A DNA stretch of 64,000 nt from Methylotuvimicrobium alcaliphilum 20Z (GCF_000968535.2 NC_016112.1:3782001-3846000), one strand, 5' to 3'. Positions 43,817 to 52,593 are shown, numbered from the stretch's first letter. Notes: a model not told the origin generated them from the sequence alone. Translations and numbers: made by a program.

Positions 43817-45948
43817 TTGCTCCCGCTATGCCTAGCGCACCGAATCTTTTCGGCTACCGCAAATACTGGGCGCACCGTTTCGGAACGGCGCCCGAATTAC
43901 CGATGACTCGCGCTGAAATGGACGAACTCGGCTGGGATTCGTGCGACGTCATTCTAGTCACCGGCGACGCCTATATCGACCATCCGAGCTTCGGTATGGC
44001 GCTGATCGGCAGACTCCTTGAAGCACACGGTTTTCGTGTCGGTATTATTTCGCAGCCGGACTGGACTAGCGCGGAAGATTTTAAGCGCCTCGGCGCACCC
44101 AATCTTTTTTTCGGCGTGACCGGCGGCAACATGGATTCGATGGTCAACCGCTACACGTCGGACAAAAAGATCCGCTCTAACGATGCTTATACTGCGGGCG
44201 GCGAAGCCGGCAAACGACCTGATCGAGCGGTCAACGTGTATTCGCACCGCTGCCGCGAAGCTTTTAAACATGTTCCGATCGTCATCGGGGGGATCGAAGC
44301 GAGCCTACGCCGAATTTCGCATTACGATTATTGGTCGGACAAGGTCAAAAAATCGGTCTTGCTCGACTCGAAAGCCGACCTGTTGGTTTACGGCAATGCC
44401 GAACGGCAAGTCGTCGAGATCGCGCACCGGTTAGCAGGCGGCGAAGCCATCGCCGATTTGCAATTCATTCGCGGCACCGCGCATTTCGTCAAACAAATTC
44501 CCGAAGGTTGGCTCGAAAAAGACTCGACCGATGTCGACATTCCGGGCCATGTCGCGCCGCCCGCAAACCCTTATCAAGAAGAACCCGCCTGCGACAGCAA
44601 ACCGGCCGGCAATGTGATCCGTTTCGAGCGGCGCATCGGCAACGACAAACGCGCGCAGACCGTCATTCGTCTGCCGGCCTATGAGGCCGTCAAGGACGAT
44701 ACGATTCTTTACGCCCACGCATCCCGAGTGATGCACGGCGAAACCAACCCGGGCAACGCGCGCGCGTTGATTCAACAGCACGGCAACCGATTACTCTGGG
44801 TCAATCCGCCGCCGATCCCGCTCAGCACGCAGGAAATGGACGGCGTGTTCGACCTCCCCTATTCGCGCCTGCCGCATAAACGTTACGGCGATGCGAACAT
44901 TCCCGCGTTCGAGATGATTCAACACTCGGTCAATATCATGCGCGGCTGCTTCGGCGGTTGTACGTTCTGTTCGATCACCGAACACGAGGGGCGCATCATA
45001 CAAAGCCGCTCCGAAGATTCGATCATCCGTGAGATCGAAGCGATCCGCGACACCTCGCCGAATTTCACCGGGCATATTTCCGACCTGGGCGGGCCAACCG
45101 CGAACATGTACCGACTGGCCTGCAAGGATCCGAAGATCGAAGCGGCCTGCCGCAAGCCGTCGTGCGTGTTTCCCGGCATTTGCGACAATCTGAATACCGA
45201 CCATACTCCTCTGATCAAGTTGTACCGACGCGCCCGCGCGCTACCCGGCATCAAGAAAATCTTTATCGCATCGGGACTGCGCTACGATTTAGCCGTCGAG
45301 TCGCCGGAATACGTCAAGGAACTGGTCACGCACCATGTCGGCGGTTATCTAAAGATCGCACCGGAACACACAGAACAAGGTCCGTTGTCGCTTATGATGA
45401 AACCGGGCATCGGCACCTACGATCGTTTCAAGCAAATGTTCGATAAGTATTCGAAGGAAGCCGGCAAGGAGCAGTATCTGATCCCCTATTTCATCGCCGC
45501 GCATCCGGGCACGACCGACGAAGACATGCTGAATCTCGCACTCTGGCTCAAACGCAACGGTTTCCGGGCCGACCAGGTTCAAGCCTTTTTGCCGTCGCCG
45601 ATGGCGATCGCGACCGCGATGTATCATTCCGGCAAGGACACGCTGCATAAGATCGGCCGCAAGGCACCGGATATTTCGATTCCGAAAAGCGTCAAGCAAC
45701 GCCGTTTACATAAGGCTTTTTTACGCTATCACGATCCGAAAAACTGGCCGCTGCTGCGCGAAGCCTTGAAAAACATGGGGCGCGCCGACTTGATCGGCAA
45801 CGGTAAAAAGCATTTGGTACCGACGTTTCAGCCGAAAGGCACCGTCGACTCCGCCCCCGCCAAGACGCAGCGATTTACAACCAAACATACCGGCTTCGGA
45901 AATAAACAACGCAAGCAACCGGGCCGGCGAGCCGCAAAGTCTCGTTAG
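43813..45948 (+). CDS. ygiQ: YgiQ-family radical SAM protein
   Basis: 711 residues, family length. The N-terminal UPF0313 domain contains [21 protein letters not shown] and [21 protein letters not shown]. The radical SAM cluster motif is CFGGCTFC (C379, C383, C386), followed by [32 protein letters not shown] and [10 protein letters not shown]. The basic C-terminus ([16 protein letters not shown]) overlaps the stop of the convergent porin fragment (TTAG). Function of YgiQ is unknown. A partial duplicate of its 3' end is at 49031. Confidence 0.9.
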   Translation: MIAPAMPSAPNLFGYRKYWAHRFGTAPELPMTRAEMDELGWDSCDVILVTGDAYIDHPSFGMALIGRLLEAHGFRVGIISQPDWTSAEDFKRLGAPNLFFGVTGGNMDSMVNRYTSDKKIRSNDAYTAGGEAGKRPDRAVNVYSHRCREAFKHVPIVIGGIEASLRRISHYDYWSDKVKKSVLLDSKADLLVYGNAERQVVEIAHRLAGGEAIADLQFIRGTAHFVKQIPEGWLEKDSTDVDIPGHVAPPANPYQEEPACDSKPAGNVIRFERRIGNDKRAQTVIRLPAYEAVKDDTILYAHASRVMHGETNPGNARALIQQHGNRLLWVNPPPIPLSTQEMDGVFDLPYSRLPHKRYGDANIPAFEMIQHSVNIMRGCFGGCTFCSITEHEGRIIQSRSEDSIIREIEAIRDTSPNFTGHISDLGGPTANMYRLACKDPKIEAACRKPSCVFPGICDNLNTDHTPLIKLYRRARALPGIKKIFIASGLRYDLAVESPEYVKELVTHHVGGYLKIAPEHTEQGPLSLMMKPGIGTYDRFKQMFDKYSKEAGKEQYLIPYFIAAHPGTTDEDMLNLALWLKRNGFRADQVQAFLPSPMAIATAMYHSGKDTLHKIGRKAPDISIPKSVKQRRLHKAFLRYHDPKNWPLLREALKNMGRADLIGNGKKHLVPTFQPKGTVDSAPAKTQRFTTKHTGFGNKQRKQPGRRAAKSR

Positions 45949-46231
45949 AAGTTATACAAAGCCCTGAAATAAATCATGTCGAAGCCGCCTTGACTGCCGT
46001 TTTCGAGATCGCGGCGGTAGCGCATGTACACCCCTCGTAGATCAAAATTCGGCACCGGGGTTACCCGCCAAAGGACGCCGTGAATACGTCCCTGTAGGCT
46101 CTATGCCAGCTCCATGCTGGCAGAGCCTTTGTCGGACACCCAGGCGCCTCCTCTAGCACTGCCGAAATTTGAAGTGCGAAAGGTATATTCCAATCCGAAC
46201 AAGGCGTCTTCGATCGGTATCCAATACAAAT
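45945..46231 (-). pseudogene. 3' fragment of a DcaP-like porin, split by a TA-flanked element
   Basis: Bases 45945-46028 and 46186-46231 match the last ~45 codons of the porin at 49177-50583, including the same stop position relative to ygiQ. The 157-bp element at 46029-46185 separates them. Similarity ends after AAATTGG at ~46231. It cannot encode a porin. Confidence 0.85.
46029..46185. mobile_element. 157-bp TA-flanked palindromic element (family 3)
   Basis: Ends CACCCCTCGTAGATC and (complement) TACCTTTCGCACTTC, with TA on each side. The intact porin reads GCGCATGTACTCCAATCCG at the same place, so the insertion duplicated TA. The interior has GGACGCCGTGAATACGTCC and GCTCTATGCCAGCTCCATGC. 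TA duplication is typical of IS630/Tc1-type elements. Confidence 0.88.
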
Positions 46232-46348
46232 TGGGTCTTCTAAAAGCCGGTTTTAATAAATCTTTGCATGATCGGATGAGTAACCTAGCCCCCTGGGGTA
46301 ATGAAATTATTCAATTGATGCGGATTGGCAACATACCCCGTCCCGCTC

Positions 46349-46431
46349 CACTGCCATTAAGTTAAGGATTTTTCCGTTCGCCCTGAGCTTGTCGAAGGGT
46401 GAATGGAAAAATCCTGGATCGATAAGTTAAG
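46349..46431. mobile_element. Truncated family-1 MITE (left 83 bp)
   Basis: Begins CACTGCCATTAAGTTAAG and stops after GATAAGTTAAG, where full elements continue CCGTCCATGG. CCGTCCCGCTC lies on both sides (46338-46348 and 46432-46442). A deletion between CCGTCC inside the element and CCGTCC of the right duplication explains the structure. Confidence 0.8.
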
Positions 46432-46455
46432 CCGTCCCGCTCAGGAAGTTGATTG

Positions 46456-47361
46456 TTATTCGTCATTTGATCTCCCTCTGGTAAGTTCTTGAATATCCTC
46501 TAGCGTTAAGTCCAGCAATTTAGCCACTTCCGCTTCCGGTATCCCATGACCGAGCATTTTCATTACCGATTCAGCTCTGGCTTTTTGATAACCGATTTGC
46601 TCACTCTCTTCTTTACCTTCCGCTCTACCCTCTTCTCTACCCTCTTCTCGCGCGGTATCGATGACATTTTTTAAATCGCGGTAGTATTTCAAGCTAGATT
46701 CATAGGCCTGGCGCTCTTCGGGCTCAAAACGGGCAATGCTGGCTTTTTCAAACAAACTCAAAAAGACTTTTTCGCGCAGGCGCGGCGGGATGTCGTCCAG
46801 TTCATGCAAATGGCGGAACAAAAAGAACCATTTGTCTTGCAGGGTGTCGAGTTGGTCTTCCGTTTTCCTGAAGTTGGGCAAGGTCAAGTAGATAAAGGTC
46901 AGCTTGTCGTAAAACACCTGATGATGCTGGTTTTTCAATTGCACACGATGGATGACTTCATCGCGCTGGGCATTGTCCTCATCATCAAACACAAAGTCCA
47001 GGATGCCGATGGTGTAGACCGCCGACAGCCTAAAATCCCAGTCGCCGCGTTGGGCTTGCTGTTGAATCGGGAAGGTGGCATAAAAGACGCTGCGGTCTTT
47101 GAAGAAGTTCTGTTTGGCTTTTTGCAGCTCGACAATAAAATATTCACCGGTCGCGCTGACGCAATTCAGGTCAAAGATGGCTTTGCGGTCCAGCGCCGTC
47201 GCGCCTTGGTACTCGTTATTACAAAACTGTAGTTCTTCAATCTGGTGCCGTTCCGGCAGCAAGGTATTCAAAAAGCTGATCAGATGTTCTTTACTTGCCT
47301 CTTCGCCAAAGGCTTTTTTAAAGCCGAAATCGGTGAATAGATTGATGTACTTTTCTTTCAT
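46456..47361 (-). CDS. Rpn-family recombination-promoting nuclease/putative transposase
   Basis: 301 residues from ATG at 47361 (MKEKYINLFTDFGFKKAFGE). PD-(D/E)XK_2 features: DFGFKKAFG, then ALDRKAIFDLNCVSATGEYFIVELQKAKQNFFKDRSVFY, with the D...ExQ catalytic strand. A charged repeat (AREEGREEGRAEGKEE) and a C-terminal HTH-like end (LLDLTLEDIQELTRGR) follow. It appears intact, unlike the Rpn-like gene at 15451. Confidence 0.85.
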   Translation of the reverse strand: MKEKYINLFTDFGFKKAFGEEASKEHLISFLNTLLPERHQIEELQFCNNEYQGATALDRKAIFDLNCVSATGEYFIVELQKAKQNFFKDRSVFYATFPIQQQAQRGDWDFRLSAVYTIGILDFVFDDEDNAQRDEVIHRVQLKNQHHQVFYDKLTFIYLTLPNFRKTEDQLDTLQDKWFFLFRHLHELDDIPPRLREKVFLSLFEKASIARFEPEERQAYESSLKYYRDLKNVIDTAREEGREEGRAEGKEESEQIGYQKARAESVMKMLGHGIPEAEVAKLLDLTLEDIQELTRGRSNDE

Positions 47362-47549
47362 GGGACAGGACAAGGTCAAGACAATACGTGACGCTCAGTT
47401 TAGCATGATTCATGCTGTGTCTTTTATTCCTGGAAAGTGTTTATAGTTTCCATATTTACGCCCTCGCCCTCCGGTTAGTGACTATCGCATTTCATTTGCA
47501 TCTGATCCGTTTTATTTACCCGGTCCTGCTCAAAACCCAAGCGCCACGA

Positions 47550-47693
47550 TACTACCATTAAGTTAAGGGGTACCCGTCATTCCGCCATGAACTGGCGCAG
47601 TCCAGTACCATGGCGGCAGGCTTTTTAAGCATATTCGAGCCGGAATTTCAGCATTACTTGGACTCTTTGGCGGCTTAATTGTTAATGGCAGTG
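47550..47693. mobile_element. 144-bp family-1-type element with alternative core
   Basis: Ends TACTACCATTAAGTTAAG and (complement) CACTGCCATTAACAATTA. Flanks AAGCGCCACGA (47539-47549) and AAGCGCCACGG (47694-47704) match at 10 of 11 positions. The core contains GTCATTCCGCCATGAACTGG in place of the CCTGAGCCTGTCG core. Confidence 0.85.
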
Positions 47694-47839
47694 AAGCGCC
47701 ACGGGGGAAAATGCCAAGCCGTGCTTGACGGTAGGTATTCCCAAGTTTGAGCTAGAGAACGAGACAGAAGCCAAAGGGTGTCAAATGTACGGCTTGACCC
47801 CAAGCTTCATACCCCTTCCCGCTTGAGACCACAACCTTT

Positions 47840-48420
47840 TATGCTGTTACCCAAGCTCCAGCTTGGGTAACCTGTTCAGGAAACTCTAGCTTCCCGCCAA
47901 TCAAGAAAGATCCTGATTAGCAAGATGCTTCAGCTTGCTGAAGCCAATTGTCCGAGCAGTGGCCGGTCGTAGCCACTTCTGCGGGACGGGTTATTTAACC
48001 CGTCCCCAACGTTTCGGTTTGCCCTAAACATTTCGGCTAACTTTGGCCAAAGTCAAAACGTTTAGGACGGGGTTGCAAACCCCGTCCTGCTAGGGATATG
48101 CTGGTTTTTGGGCTTTAGCTGAAGAAACTTGCTAATCAGGAGAAAGATTGAACGAGCGAGCGAGTCGGGGTTGATTGAGAATGTGCGGAGGTTGTGTCGG
48201 TCTCAGGAAGCTGGAGCTTCCTGTGTGTCTTTCCCAAGCTGGAGCTTGGGAAAGAGCGTGATGTGGGTTGGCCGTTTTTAGCTTGACGCGCATGGCTTAC
48301 GAACACCGTCCTGCTAGGGATATGCTGATCTTTGGGCTTTAGCTGAAGAAACTTGCTAATCAGGACTTGGATTGAAACGTTTGGAACGAAGCACATACCC
48401 CGTCCCGCTCAAGAAGTTTT
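47840..48420. repeat. Mixed repeat block upstream of hicB
   Basis: A reversed AAGCTCCAGCTTGGG unit (47840), CCTGATTAGCAAGATGCTTC, a full double-palindrome repeat (47982-48093), and another reversed unit to 48260, then pieces of both again. It is a rearranged relative of the 320-bp array at 18901. No gene is present between 47705 and 48459. Confidence 0.8.
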
Positions 48421-48459
48421 AAGATGTGCCCGTTCCCAATAAGCAATAAGGAGCCAGAC

Positions 48460-48663
48460 ATGAAATTAAAAGTAATTATTCATCCTGCGGAAGAAGGTGG
48501 TTTTTGGGCAGAAGTACCTGCAATTCAAGGGTGCGCCTTACAAGGCGATACTTTTGAAGAACTACTCTCAAATTTATATGAGGCCGTGGAAGGCTGCCTT
48601 TCTGTTGACTTGGAACAAATTGAAATCTCCAAGAATGACAGGGTGCTGGAGCTTGCCGTGTGA
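48460..48663 (+). CDS. hicB: HicB-family antitoxin
   Basis: 67 residues: MKLKVIIHPAEEGGFWAEVP, AIQGCALQGDTFEELLSNLYEAVEGCL. This is the short HicB fold (partial RNase H-like) without a separate DNA-binding domain. AAGGAG precedes the ATG. The stop overlaps the GTG start of the hicA sequence. The gene is intact although its toxin is not. Confidence 0.85.
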   Translation: MKLKVIIHPAEEGGFWAEVPAIQGCALQGDTFEELLSNLYEAVEGCLSVDLEQIEISKNDRVLELAV

Positions 48664-48866
48664 AAGCAATCTCCGGCAAACAATTTGCCAAGATTCTGTA
48701 AAATCAAGGGCGGCATTGTGTTCGGGTAAACGGTAGCCACCATGTGTACATGAATCCCGGTAATCCCGCCCGTATTTCGTTACCTATACATGGCAATGAA
48801 GATTTGAAAATCGGTTTGCTTAAGCATTTTATGAAAGTTGCAGGAATTACAGAAAATGAACTGTGA
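48660..48866 (+). pseudogene. hicA: HicA toxin with an in-frame stop at codon 14
   Basis: From GTG at 48660: MKAISGKQFAKIL, TAA at 48699-48701, then NQGRHCVRVNGSHHVYMNPG, NPARISLPIHGNEDLKIGLL, KHFMKVAGITENEL and a stop at 48866. Everything after the stop stays in frame, including the catalytic GSHH. Only one base (GAA or CAA to TAA) separates it from an intact mRNA interferase. It is probably a recent nonsense mutation; suppression or internal restart is possible but unlikely. Confidence 0.85.
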
Positions 48867-49030
48867 AACCACGTCTAATTAAAAGAACGTTAGGTTTTAC
48901 CTTCATGTTGGTTTCAAACGTATGGGACGAGGTAAACTCTTGCTTGAGAATGTCTACCGTCAAGCTCCGCTTGGCGAACGATAAGCAGAGCTTAAAGGTA
49001 AGCATTCCCAAGAAGAACTTGGGAATGAGA

Positions 49031-49180
49031 CACGGTAAAAAACACTTGATACCGACGTTCCAGCCGAAAGGCACCGTCGACACCGCACCCGCTAAGACGC
49101 AGCGATTTAAAACCAAACATACCGGCTTCGGAAATAAACAACGCAAGCAACCGGGCCGGCGAGCCGCAAAGTCTCGTTAG
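49031..49180 (+). pseudogene. Duplicated 3' end of ygiQ
   Basis: The last ~49 codons of YgiQ ([20 protein letters not shown] to [10 protein letters not shown]) with a few substitutions relative to 45809-45948. The frame extends upstream to 48863 through unrelated repeat DNA. It marks the right boundary of the 46.2-49.0 kb island. Bases 48867-49030 contain no gene. Confidence 0.85.
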
Positions 49181-50583
49181 AAGTTATACAAAGCCCTGAA
49201 ATAAATCATGTCGAAACCGCCTTGACTGCCGTTTTCGAGATCGCGGCGGTAGCGCATGTACTCCAATCCGAACAGAACCTCTTCTATCGGCATCCAAAAC
49301 AAATTGGCTTGCCATGACCCGACCCGCTTATTGGCGGTACCGGTCGTTCCCGGATTATTATCGGTCGCTGCCATCGAATACAGTAAGGTAGACCGCCATT
49401 CCGGACTCCACCAATGCCGGTAAGCCGCATAAGCGCCCCAACTCGTCTGCAGATCGATTTCGCCCCGTGTATTAATAGTCCCATCGCTAAAGGTATTGGC
49501 GGCCACATAACGACCCAAGCCGTTACCGTAAACGTAACCCAAACGGATATCGTCCTTATCCCAGGTTTTAATCAGTGCCGAACCGCTGGTCGACCAACTC
49601 AGCTTAGAATCGGTATTGTCGAGCTGCAAGCCATTGCTCAAGGTCGTTTTATCCTGCCGGATATCGCGCATCATTACCGCCATCGTCGCCGAACCCCAGT
49701 CGGCTTGATGCCGGATACGCCCGACCAAATCCGGCCAGCGATCGTCGGAAGGCAGCACTTGCCTGCCCCAAGGGTCGGTCAGCGTGGTTTCGGGATTTTC
49801 CACCGATACATCGTAGGAAAGCCAATCGCCATCCCAGCTCCAGCGAATCTGAGGCTGGCGAATGAAGCCCATGATGGTCGGGTCGACGATGACGTCCGCG
49901 GTCTCGTTCAATTGAAACGCGGACCAAGTCTGTCCGACCGTCAAACCGTTTAATTGAAAATAGGCATGGCGCAAACGAATCTGATGCGAATTTGTCAGAA
50001 TCTCGTTTCCCGGCGTTCCGGCGAAGTCTGTTTCAACCAAGGCACGGAGCATGCCGAAACGAGTGGGCGTTCGGCTTTTAATCCAGAGCCGGGTCTCGCG
50101 GACATGACTGTTAAATTGGCCGTTCTTTCCGGAACCATCGAGCGGTGCATCATAAGTTCTACGCAATGGGGTATCGGGCCACATTTGAAAAGCATCCAAT
50201 GTCAAACGTCCGCCGACCGTCAATACCGTATCCAAGGCTTTCAGCTCCAACAAGCCATTGCCCTCTTGCGTCGTTTTTTCTCCGGCAACATCGACGACAC
50301 CGGTCGCCAAGGTTTCCGTTGCACTTTCGATTGACATTGAATCGGCTGATTCGACAGGTCCTTCAGATGGAACCGGAGCTTGTTGCCGGGCTTCTAGCTT
50401 GGCTTCCAAATATTCCAGGCGTTTCATAATTTCAGAGGCTTGCTGCCGCAATTGGCGAATTTCCTCTTGCGGGTCGAGCTCTTCCGCGCCTTCCGAACTC
50501 AATGCATGGATTGTCAGCGCACCGAAAAACCAGGCGCGAGCTAAAAATCCCGAACGCTTGGCCTGTAAAACTCCATGCCGCAT
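49177..50583 (-). CDS. DcaP-like trimeric outer-membrane porin
   Basis: 468 residues. Signal peptide to about residue 32 (FFGALTIHALSSEGA), then a periplasmic coiled coil (DPQEEIRQLRQQASEIMKRLEYLEAKLEAR) and a linker. The beta-barrel starts near LTVGGRLTLDAFQMWPDTP. Barrel strands include SRTPTRFGMLRALVETDF, IRLRHAYFQLNGLTVGQTWS and a terminal aromatic strand ending [11 protein letters not shown]. DcaP porins take up dicarboxylates and similar anions; substrate here is unknown. A 3' fragment of a second copy is at 45945. Confidence 0.83.
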   Translation of the reverse strand: MRHGVLQAKRSGFLARAWFFGALTIHALSSEGAEELDPQEEIRQLRQQASEIMKRLEYLEAKLEARQQAPVPSEGPVESADSMSIESATETLATGVVDVAGEKTTQEGNGLLELKALDTVLTVGGRLTLDAFQMWPDTPLRRTYDAPLDGSGKNGQFNSHVRETRLWIKSRTPTRFGMLRALVETDFAGTPGNEILTNSHQIRLRHAYFQLNGLTVGQTWSAFQLNETADVIVDPTIMGFIRQPQIRWSWDGDWLSYDVSVENPETTLTDPWGRQVLPSDDRWPDLVGRIRHQADWGSATMAVMMRDIRQDKTTLSNGLQLDNTDSKLSWSTSGSALIKTWDKDDIRLGYVYGNGLGRYVAANTFSDGTINTRGEIDLQTSWGAYAAYRHWWSPEWRSTLLYSMAATDNNPGTTGTANKRVGSWQANLFWMPIEEVLFGLEYMRYRRDLENGSQGGFDMIYFRALYNF

Positions 50584-50600
50584 CTACCTATTTCCTTCAC

Positions 50601-51089
50601 TCAATGAATTTGAAAACGGCTGTGGCATTCGTTGCAAGTCTCTGCGACTCGATCGAGCGAGGCATTCAATTCTCTAATACGGTACGCTTTCGCCAAACGC
50701 CGAATGTCCTCGGCTTGCTCGCCCAATCGGACAGCCAACATTGAAAAAACCGCTTTTTCGTCATCATTGAGCTCAAGATAATTGTCCTTGCCGGGCAAGT
50801 CTTGTATGTAGCGGCTCACGCTTTTGATTCTGTCAGCCATTTGCAAAGCTTGCCGCCGCCGCTCGTCTTCGACCTCTAAGGCATTGAGTTTTTGATCGTA
50901 AACCTCATGACTCATCGAACGCATCAAATTGCGCAAGCAATCTCTCGCTGCCATCACCGCACACGGATCATCGAATTGACCATGAATACCAGCACCGGAT
51001 TGCCCGGTTTGGCAAGCAGATAGCACTATCAATAACTGGACACACACGAAAGTCACTAAACGTTGGAGTCTATTTCGTTCGATGCCCAT
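50601..51089 (-). CDS. Cytochrome c'-like lipoprotein
   Basis: 162 residues. Lipoprotein signal with lipobox LSAC at about residue 26 (LLIVLSACQTGQSG). The body is helical and charged. Near the C-terminus is CNECH (RVAETCNECHSRFQIH), a single CxxCH haem c site in the position used by cytochrome c'. Likely a membrane-anchored periplasmic haem protein; electron transfer or gas binding is inferred only. Confidence 0.7.
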   Translation of the reverse strand: MGIERNRLQRLVTFVCVQLLIVLSACQTGQSGAGIHGQFDDPCAVMAARDCLRNLMRSMSHEVYDQKLNALEVEDERRRQALQMADRIKSVSRYIQDLPGKDNYLELNDDEKAVFSMLAVRLGEQAEDIRRLAKAYRIRELNASLDRVAETCNECHSRFQIH

Positions 51090-51182
51090 CTCAGCCTCTT
51101 CTACAAAGCAGAACTCGGTTATTCAATCAACGAATCCAAAGGAATCGACGATTATTGTTTAGGAACCGGCATTGAAGCAGCG

Positions 51183-51728
51183 TCAATAAAACAACTCCAA
51201 AGCCAGCATTAATGCGTCTTCCCGCCCTTCTTGAGCAGGGTAATAATCTTTACGGATACCGATTTCGTTAAATCCGGTTTTTTCATACAATGCAATGGCG
51301 CCGGAATTGGAAGGGCGAACTTCCAAAAAAATGGTTTCGGTTTTGTACCATCTGGCAACCTCGATCAGATGCGTCAACATTTTACGGCCGATACCTTGCC
51401 CCTGCTCTTCCGATGCAACTGAAATATTCAAAATATGCGCTTCGCCAACCGCGATAGAAACAATGCTATAGCCCAATATTCTATCGACATCTTCACAGAC
51501 CCAACAACTGTAGCCGGCTTTGAAGCAGTCTTTAAAAACGCCTTCGCTCCATGGAAAATCGTAGTTAGTATTTTCTATCGCCAAGACGGCGCTTAAGTCT
51601 TTGCCGGTCATGCGCCGCATCCTTAACAAGTCATCCCTAGTTACTGAGTCCGGAAAGATTTTTGCGTAGAACTCACGATCGGCATCATAGACGACAATAT
51701 CTTTAAATCGTTGTAATAACTCCCGCAT
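51183..51728 (-). CDS. rimI: Ribosomal protein S18 alanine N-acetyltransferase
   Basis: 181 residues from ATG at 51728. GNAT core: MTGKDLSAVLAIENTNYDFPWSEGVF, YSIVSIAVGEAHILNISVASEEQGQGIGRKMLTHLI (acetyl-CoA loop QGQGIG), FLEVRPSNSGAIALYEKTGF. The core begins at about residue 38, so there is an unusual ~35-residue N-terminal extension (MRELLQRFKDIVVYDADREF). It acetylates the N-terminal Ala of S18. Next to udg as often seen. Confidence 0.85.
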   Translation of the reverse strand: MRELLQRFKDIVVYDADREFYAKIFPDSVTRDDLLRMRRMTGKDLSAVLAIENTNYDFPWSEGVFKDCFKAGYSCWVCEDVDRILGYSIVSIAVGEAHILNISVASEEQGQGIGRKMLTHLIEVARWYKTETIFLEVRPSNSGAIALYEKTGFNEIGIRKDYYPAQEGREDALMLALELFY

Positions 51729-51730
51729 GC

Positions 51731-52519
51731 TCAACCTTTAATCTCGTCAAATGTAGCTATGGCCAGTTTTAGATCTTGCCAGGCTTTGCGCTTTTCTAGC
51801 GGCGACCTTAACAAATCAGCGGGATGATATACCACAATTAGCGGAATGCCGTCCAATGAATGTACCGTGCCTCTGAGCTGGCCTATGTTTTTATCAGTTT
51901 TTAGCAAATTTTGTGCGGAAACGCGCCCGACCGCCAGAATAATTTTCGGCTTTAGCCAAGCAATTTGACGATGTAAATAGTCGCGACATGCTTCGACTTC
52001 GGTCGTTAAAGGATCACGGTTATTCGGCGGCCTGCATTTTAGAATATTGGTGATAAAAACGTCATCGCGCTTTAAACCAATGGCTCTTAGCATTTCGGTT
52101 AGCAATTGACCTGCCCTTCCGACAAACGGTTCATCTTGTCGATCCTCGCTTTCTCCCGGCGCTTCGCCGACGACCATCCACCCAGAGCTTGCCGAACCGC
52201 TGCCGAACACGGTTTGCGTTCGGCTCTCGCATAATGAACATTGCCTGCATGCCGCCACTTCATTCTGCAAATCCGTCCACGTTGTTTTGGAATCGGACAA
52301 TTTCGGCTGCGCTTCGACTTCAGGAACAAGGGGGAGGTCAGGCGCAACCGGTGTCGCTGTTTTTTGAACATCACCGAGTAGAGCGGATGCGGCCGTTTGC
52401 GGCGCCGCGAAATCACTTACCCCGGAGTTTATTCGATCACCAGCCGGTGCTTGACGGGAAACCCAAACATCGATCCCGATCGCTTTTAGGTAATGAAGTC
52501 GAATCTCAGTATCCAACAT
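51731..52519 (-). CDS. Family 4 uracil-DNA glycosylase
   Basis: 262 residues. A variable ~90-residue N-terminal part precedes CRQCSLCESRTQTVFGSGSA (Fe-S cysteines) and the active site GEAPGESEDRQDEPFVGRAG, then ITNILKCRPPNNRDPLTTEVEAC and the second motif VVYHPADLLRSP. It removes uracil from DNA in base excision repair. It is followed after 2 bp by rimI. Confidence 0.88.
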   Translation of the reverse strand: MLDTEIRLHYLKAIGIDVWVSRQAPAGDRINSGVSDFAAPQTAASALLGDVQKTATPVAPDLPLVPEVEAQPKLSDSKTTWTDLQNEVAACRQCSLCESRTQTVFGSGSASSGWMVVGEAPGESEDRQDEPFVGRAGQLLTEMLRAIGLKRDDVFITNILKCRPPNNRDPLTTEVEACRDYLHRQIAWLKPKIILAVGRVSAQNLLKTDKNIGQLRGTVHSLDGIPLIVVYHPADLLRSPLEKRKAWQDLKLAIATFDEIKG

Positions 52520-52593
52520 CGTTTGGAGTGTGCTCGGCGCACTGTCGTATTGAGTATAATTCGGAAGTGCGCGAGCGTATAGGAAAAGGAAGC

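Noticed and set aside
48863-49180. 105-codon frame ending in the YgiQ C-terminus
   Set aside because: Only the last ~49 codons are YgiQ-like; the rest is repeat DNA, so it is treated as a duplicated fragment.
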